NCBI GenBank assembly: GCA_903932565.1
Contig: CAIZGQ010000194.1
Location: forward strand, 1-8,226
Direction: 5' to 3'
From: an uncultured Hyphomicrobiales bacterium
GTDB taxonomy: Bacteria; Pseudomonadota; Alphaproteobacteria; Rhizobiales; Beijerinckiaceae
DNA length: 8,226 bases
Shown here: positions 5,331 to 8,226 of the stretch, piece by piece
Layout: every line of letters begins with the position of its first letter
Numbering within the stretch: the first letter of the stretch is position 1
Translations under genes and position numbers: made by a program
The notes under the pieces: model-generated
Databases searched by the model: none
Told to the model about the DNA's origin: nothing
Seen by the model: the letters and a program-made list of their open reading frames with translations, nothing else

Positions 5331-6980
5331 GGCCGCACGGGCCTCGTCCGTGATGGTCGCGCCCGACAGCATGCGGGCGATTTCCTCACGGCGGGACTCA
5401 AGTTCAAGCGGCGTAATGCGGGTCGCGACCCGCTCATCCGCGCCACCCTCCTTCGTGACGGCTTTGGCAATCCTGAAATGTCCCACAGCGCGAGCCGCGA
5501 CTTGCGGCGCGTGTGTGACAGCCAGCACCTGCACCTTGCCGGCCAAGCGCGCCAGACGCTGGCCGATGGCGTCCGCCACCGCGCCACCAACGCCCGTGTC
5601 GATCTCGTCGAAGACAAGTGTGGGCGCCGAGCCACGATCCGCCAGCACAACTTTGAGCGCCAGCATGAAGCGCGCAAGCTCGCCACCCGAGGCCACCTTC
5701 ATCAAAGGCCCGGCGCGGGTGCCCGGATTGGTCTGCACCCAGAATTCAACGCGGTCGATGCCTTCTGGCCCGTGCGCACCGGGCTCGGGCTCGACCTGCG
5801 TCATGAAGCGCGCGCGTTCGAGCTTGAGGGGTGCGAGCTCGCCCGTTACAGCCTTGTCGAGTTCCAACGCCGCGGCCAAGCGCTTGGCAGATAGCACTTT
5901 GGCGGCAGCATCATAAGCGCCCTGCGCGGCCTTGGCGGCTTTGGCGAGGGCTGCAAGGCGCTGCTCCCCGGCATCAAGCGCCGCCAGATCGCTGGCATAT
6001 TTCTCCGCCTGCACGGCCAGCGCGTCAGGGGCCACATTGTATTTGCGCGAGGCAGCACGCAGGGCGAACAACCGCTCCTCAACCTGCTCCAGTTCGCGCG
6101 GGTCGTAGCGGGAGTCCCGGAGCGCCTGGTCAATGGTTTGCGCGGCGATTTCCAGCGCATCAATGGCCGAGTCGAGCGCCTTCACCGAGGGCTCGATCAG
6201 AGCCGGCGCCTGCGTTGCCCGACGCTCCAGGCGGCGCATGGCACCAGCCAGCGCAGAAATCGGCGAATCATTCCCAGACAGAAGCTCGTTGGCGTCGCGG
6301 ATATCGCCGACGACCTTTTCGGATTGCTGCATTGCGGTGCGACGCTCGGCGAGCTCCCGCTCCTCGTTGATCTTGGCACCGAGCTTCGAGAGTTCAGCAT
6401 GGGCGTGGCGCAGGTAATCAGCATCGGCCCGCGCTTTGGCGATCCGCGCCTCTTCCGCGCTGAGTTCGGCGCGCGTGTCGCGAAGATTGGCGTGGGCTGC
6501 GAGCACCGCCGCGCATTCGGCCGCAAGTCCACCATAGGCATCCACGAGCGCGCGGTGCATCGCGGGGTCCACAAGCGCGCGATCATCGTGCTGGCCGTGG
6601 ATTTCCACCAGCTCCGAGGCCACGGTGCGCAGGGACTGGGCACTCACCGGCTGATCGTTGACGAAGGCACGGGTGCGCCCGTCTGCCATCTGCACGCGCC
6701 GCAGGATCAGATCGCCGTCTGTGGGAATATCAAGCGCGCGGGTGGCAACCAGGGCTGGATGATCGCGCGGCAGATCGAACACCGCTGTGACCTGGCCCTG
6801 TTTTTCATCCTGCCGCACCAGCGAGCCATCGCCGCGCGAGCCCAGAGCCAGCGAGAAAGCATCAAGCAGGATCGACTTGCCGGCACCGGTTTCACCGGTG
6901 AGAATTGTCAAACCGGACCCAAGTTGCAGATCGAGCCGATCGATCAGAACGATGTCCCGGATCGCGAGCTGGACGAGCAT
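5304..6980 (-). CDS. recN: DNA repair protein RecN (SMC-like ATPase)
   Basis: RecN is an SMC-family ABC ATPase that acts early in recombinational repair of double-strand breaks. At 558 residues it is the usual size. The N-terminal half-site has MLVQLAIRDIVLIDRLDL, then Walker A GETGAGKS at 29-36 and the RecN-typical EIHGQHDDRALVDP block at about 126-139. Residues about 150-375 are a charged, alanine/leucine-rich antiparallel coiled coil. The C-terminal half-site carries the ABC signature SGGELAR at 431-437, Walker B TLVFDEID at 454-461, and the H-loop AVTHAPQVAA at 487-496. The ATG at 6980 is chosen because the family begins ML-x-x-L-x-I; an in-frame GTG at 7034 would overlap bamD. CAGGT just upstream is a modest ribosome binding site. 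It starts 14 bases after the bamD stop, so it is co-transcribed. No LexA-type box was found. It ends in its own terminator. Confidence 0.98.
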   Translation of the reverse strand: MLVQLAIRDIVLIDRLDLQLGSGLTILTGETGAGKSILLDAFSLALGSRGDGSLVRQDEKQGQVTAVFDLPRDHPALVATRALDIPTDGDLILRRVQMADGRTRAFVNDQPVSAQSLRTVASELVEIHGQHDDRALVDPAMHRALVDAYGGLAAECAAVLAAHANLRDTRAELSAEEARIAKARADADYLRHAHAELSKLGAKINEERELAERRTAMQQSEKVVGDIRDANELLSGNDSPISALAGAMRRLERRATQAPALIEPSVKALDSAIDALEIAAQTIDQALRDSRYDPRELEQVEERLFALRAASRKYNVAPDALAVQAEKYASDLAALDAGEQRLAALAKAAKAAQGAYDAAAKVLSAKRLAAALELDKAVTGELAPLKLERARFMTQVEPEPGAHGPEGIDRVEFWVQTNPGTRAGPLMKVASGGELARFMLALKVVLADRGSAPTLVFDEIDTGVGGAVADAIGQRLARLAGKVQVLAVTHAPQVAARAVGHFRIAKAVTKEGGADERVATRITPLELESRREEIARMLSGATITDEARAAARALLDAG

Positions 6981-6994
6981 GTTACCTGACGAGG

Positions 6995-7900
6995 TTAGCC
7001 GAGGCCGAGTTTCTTGAAGCTGCGCGAGATCCACGAACCCGAATCTTCATTGGGTTCCAGACCGCCGCCCTTCAGAAGACCATAGGCATCCTTGTACCAC
7101 TGTCCATCTGGGAAGTTATGCCCGAGCACCGCGGCGGCTGTCTGCGCCTCGCTGGAGATGCCCATGGCCATATAGGCCTCCGTCAAGCGATAGAGCGCTT
7201 CCTCGGTGTGACGGGTCGTCTGGTACTTCGAGAGAACTTCGCGGAACCGGTTCACGGCCGCCGGATAGTTCTTCTTGGTCAGATAGAATCGGCCAACTGA
7301 CATTTCCTTGCCAGCGAGCTGGTCGCGCGTGACCTGAATCTTGTAGCGCGAATCTTCCACATATTCGGACTTCGGATATTTCTCGACGACGGCCTGGAAC
7401 ATCCGCAGCGCTTTCTCAGCGCGCTCCTGATCGCGCGAGATATCCGGGATCAGGCTGTAATGCGACATGCCTGCCAGATAATAGACGTAGGGCGTGTCGG
7501 GCGACGTCGGATAGAGCGCGATGTAACGGTTCGCAGAGCCAATGGCGTCATCATAGGACGCGTTTTCATACTGCGAGTAGACCGTCATCAGCAGGCCGCG
7601 ACGTGACCACTGGGAATAGGGATATTGCTTTTCGAGCTCGCTGAACTTCTTCGCAGCGCCCTCATAATCGCGGTGCTGGATGCGCGCCAGCGCCTGATCG
7701 TAAATGTCATCAGCCGGAACGTCGGGGAGGAGCTTTGTCTCGTACTTCTCGCCGCCAAAGGGGTTGAGCGAATCGAGCGTCGAGCAGCCAGTGACCGACA
7801 GAGCCAGTCCGGCGACAAGCGAAAGACGCAGCAGCACGCGTGGCAGAGCCCGGATGGGCGACGTTGCGGTGCAGCGGATGACCATCAAAGCAGATTGCAT
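6995..7900 (-). CDS. bamD: Outer membrane protein assembly factor BamD (ComL/YfiO), lipoprotein
   Basis: BamD is the essential TPR lipoprotein of the BAM complex, which folds beta-barrel proteins into the outer membrane from the periplasmic side. The 301-residue product has a basic N-terminus, a hydrophobic stretch (LLRLSLVAGLALSV) and a lipobox VTGC with lipidated Cys39. Ser40 at +2 lacks the Asp retention signal, consistent with outer-membrane sorting. Tetratricopeptide-like repeats fill residues about 63-275; recognisable segments are YEGAAKKFSELEKQYPYSQW, NRYIALYPTSPDTPYVYYLA, FQAVVEKYPKSEYVEDSRYK and FREVLSKYQTTRHTEEALYR. The ATG at 7900 has only a weak GAG upstream; the in-frame ATG at 7885 (296 residues) also leaves a complete signal peptide, so the start is uncertain by five codons. 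The order bamD-recN is common in Alphaproteobacteria; lpxC, often the upstream neighbour, is not seen. Confidence 0.96.
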   Translation of the reverse strand: MQSALMVIRCTATSPIRALPRVLLRLSLVAGLALSVTGCSTLDSLNPFGGEKYETKLLPDVPADDIYDQALARIQHRDYEGAAKKFSELEKQYPYSQWSRRGLLMTVYSQYENASYDDAIGSANRYIALYPTSPDTPYVYYLAGMSHYSLIPDISRDQERAEKALRMFQAVVEKYPKSEYVEDSRYKIQVTRDQLAGKEMSVGRFYLTKKNYPAAVNRFREVLSKYQTTRHTEEALYRLTEAYMAMGISSEAQTAAAVLGHNFPDGQWYKDAYGLLKGGGLEPNEDSGSWISRSFKKLGLG

Positions 7901-7963
7901 ACGTCAGAACTCGTGGTGCGTGAACATCTCAAACGCGCATGCGGGGTGGGACCCGGCACGCAT

Positions 7964-8063
7964 GGCGAGACACATGGAATGACCGAGCTTTACCCCAACA
8001 GCAACGACAATACCACTCTTTGGGATTAGGCTTGGAAGACTGTTAAGGCGACACATGGGATGG
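7964..8063. repeat. Imperfect direct repeat upstream of bamD
   Basis: GGCGAGACACATGGAATG (from 7964) and GGCGACACATGGGATG (from 8047) match except for a two-base deletion and one substitution, with starts 83 bases apart. Both copies lie upstream of bamD. They may be coincidental or remnants of a duplicated site. Confidence 0.35.
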
Positions 8064-8100
8064 CCCGCCGCGCACAAGCCGCGCGATGAGATGAGGATTG

Positions 8101-8150
8101 ATAAGGCCCCGTGGCTCCGAGACCTTCATGGACGGTTGAAATAAGGCCCC
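8101..8150. repeat. Pair of 10-base direct repeats, 40-base period
   Basis: ATAAGGCCCC occurs at 8101-8110 and again at 8141-8150, exactly 40 bases apart, each preceded by a TTGA-like stretch. The sequence between copies is unique. Significance is unknown. Confidence 0.4.
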
Positions 8151-8226
8151 AGAATGGCCAAGCCTAACGGTGAATAGTCTTCACCAGGGGGTGGTGCATT
8201 TGGGTCACTGACGGCCAAGACCAACA

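Larger units (their letters stand above)
7901..8226. other. Region upstream of bamD without a convincing gene
   Basis: These 326 bases hold no recognised gene. On the minus strand a 50-codon frame (8056 down to 7904, MCRLNSL... to ...FTHHEF) ends three bases before the bamD ATG. It has poor codon bias, no clear ribosome binding site and no recognised family. In the same frame a 32-residue tail, open to the window edge, ends at 8126 (...LAILGPYFNRP); its codon use is not GC-biased at third positions and it does not resemble LpxC. On the plus strand a 29-codon frame at 8055-8144 is equally unsupported. Near the right edge two overlapping hairpins exclude each other: GGTGAA/TTCACC (8169-8185) and CACCA/TGGTG (8182-8196). 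The bamD promoter should lie here, but no clear -35/-10 pair was found. Confidence 0.5.

Noticed and set aside
6138..6989. Long plus-strand reading frame opposite recN (283 codons).
   Set aside because: It is antisense to a fully conserved recN, has no recognisable domains, and is explained by GC-rich codon bias opening the opposite strand.
6981..7034. Upstream GTG start for recN adding 18 residues.
   Set aside because: It would overlap the end of bamD, lacks a good ribosome binding site, and the RecN family starts at the ML-x-x-L motif encoded from 6980.
7907..7925. Possible alphaproteobacterial SOS (LexA) box upstream of bamD-recN: two GAAC half-sites.
   Set aside because: The half-sites are separated by 11 bases, whereas the alphaproteobacterial LexA box GTTC-N7-GTTC needs 7. 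No better match was seen nearby.
8126..8226. Minus-strand frame open to the window edge, considered as the C-terminus of lpxC.
   Set aside because: The 32 visible residues do not resemble LpxC, and codon third positions lack the GC bias of the neighbours. Too little is visible to call a gene.

Overview
This window looks like chromosomal DNA from an alphaproteobacterium, probably of the order Hyphomicrobiales (Rhizobiales). The evidence is high GC content, the F1 ATP synthase order atpA-atpG-atpD-atpC without the Fo genes alongside, an alphaproteobacterial-type beta subunit containing KGGGEGSK, and the pair bamD-recN. The assignment rests on gene order and protein character alone; no genus can be named.

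Left part, positions 1-3407, plus strand: the distal part of the F1 ATP synthase operon. It holds the C-terminal end of atpA (alpha, truncated by the window edge), then complete atpG (gamma), atpD (beta) and atpC (epsilon). All catalytic motifs are intact. The atpA-atpG gap carries two consecutive inverted repeats that could fold in the mRNA. The atpD-atpC gap is about 116 bases and holds only short hairpins.

Middle part, 3408-5292, plus strand: a two-gene catabolic-looking unit. The first gene encodes a Rossmann-fold dehydrogenase of the 6-phosphogluconate / beta-hydroxyacid dehydrogenase superfamily with a DUF1932-type C-terminal domain. The second encodes a metal-independent amidohydrolase-superfamily protein closely resembling 2-pyrone-4,6-dicarboxylate lactonase (LigI). 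The pair parallels the LigC-LigI logic of protocatechuate 4,5-cleavage (oxidise to a lactone, then hydrolyse it). However, the dehydrogenase is from a different family, and the lactonase appears to differ from LigI at two substrate-contacting positions. This is the most interesting locus in the window.

Right part, 5304-7900, minus strand: bamD (outer-membrane beta-barrel assembly lipoprotein) followed 14 bases later by recN (SMC-like DNA repair ATPase). They converge on the lactonase gene with only 11 bases between stop codons. A clear intrinsic terminator for the bamD-recN transcript is built into the last codons of recN. The DNA ligase gene ligA often follows recN in this order of bacteria but is absent here.

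Right edge, 7901-8226: 326 bases without a convincing gene. They hold a weak 50-codon reading frame ending three bases before bamD, short direct repeats and small hairpins. The expected upstream neighbour lpxC is not visible in the window.

No mobile element, CRISPR array, tRNA or rRNA was seen. Apart from the dehydrogenase-lactonase pair, most of the window is conserved core genome.
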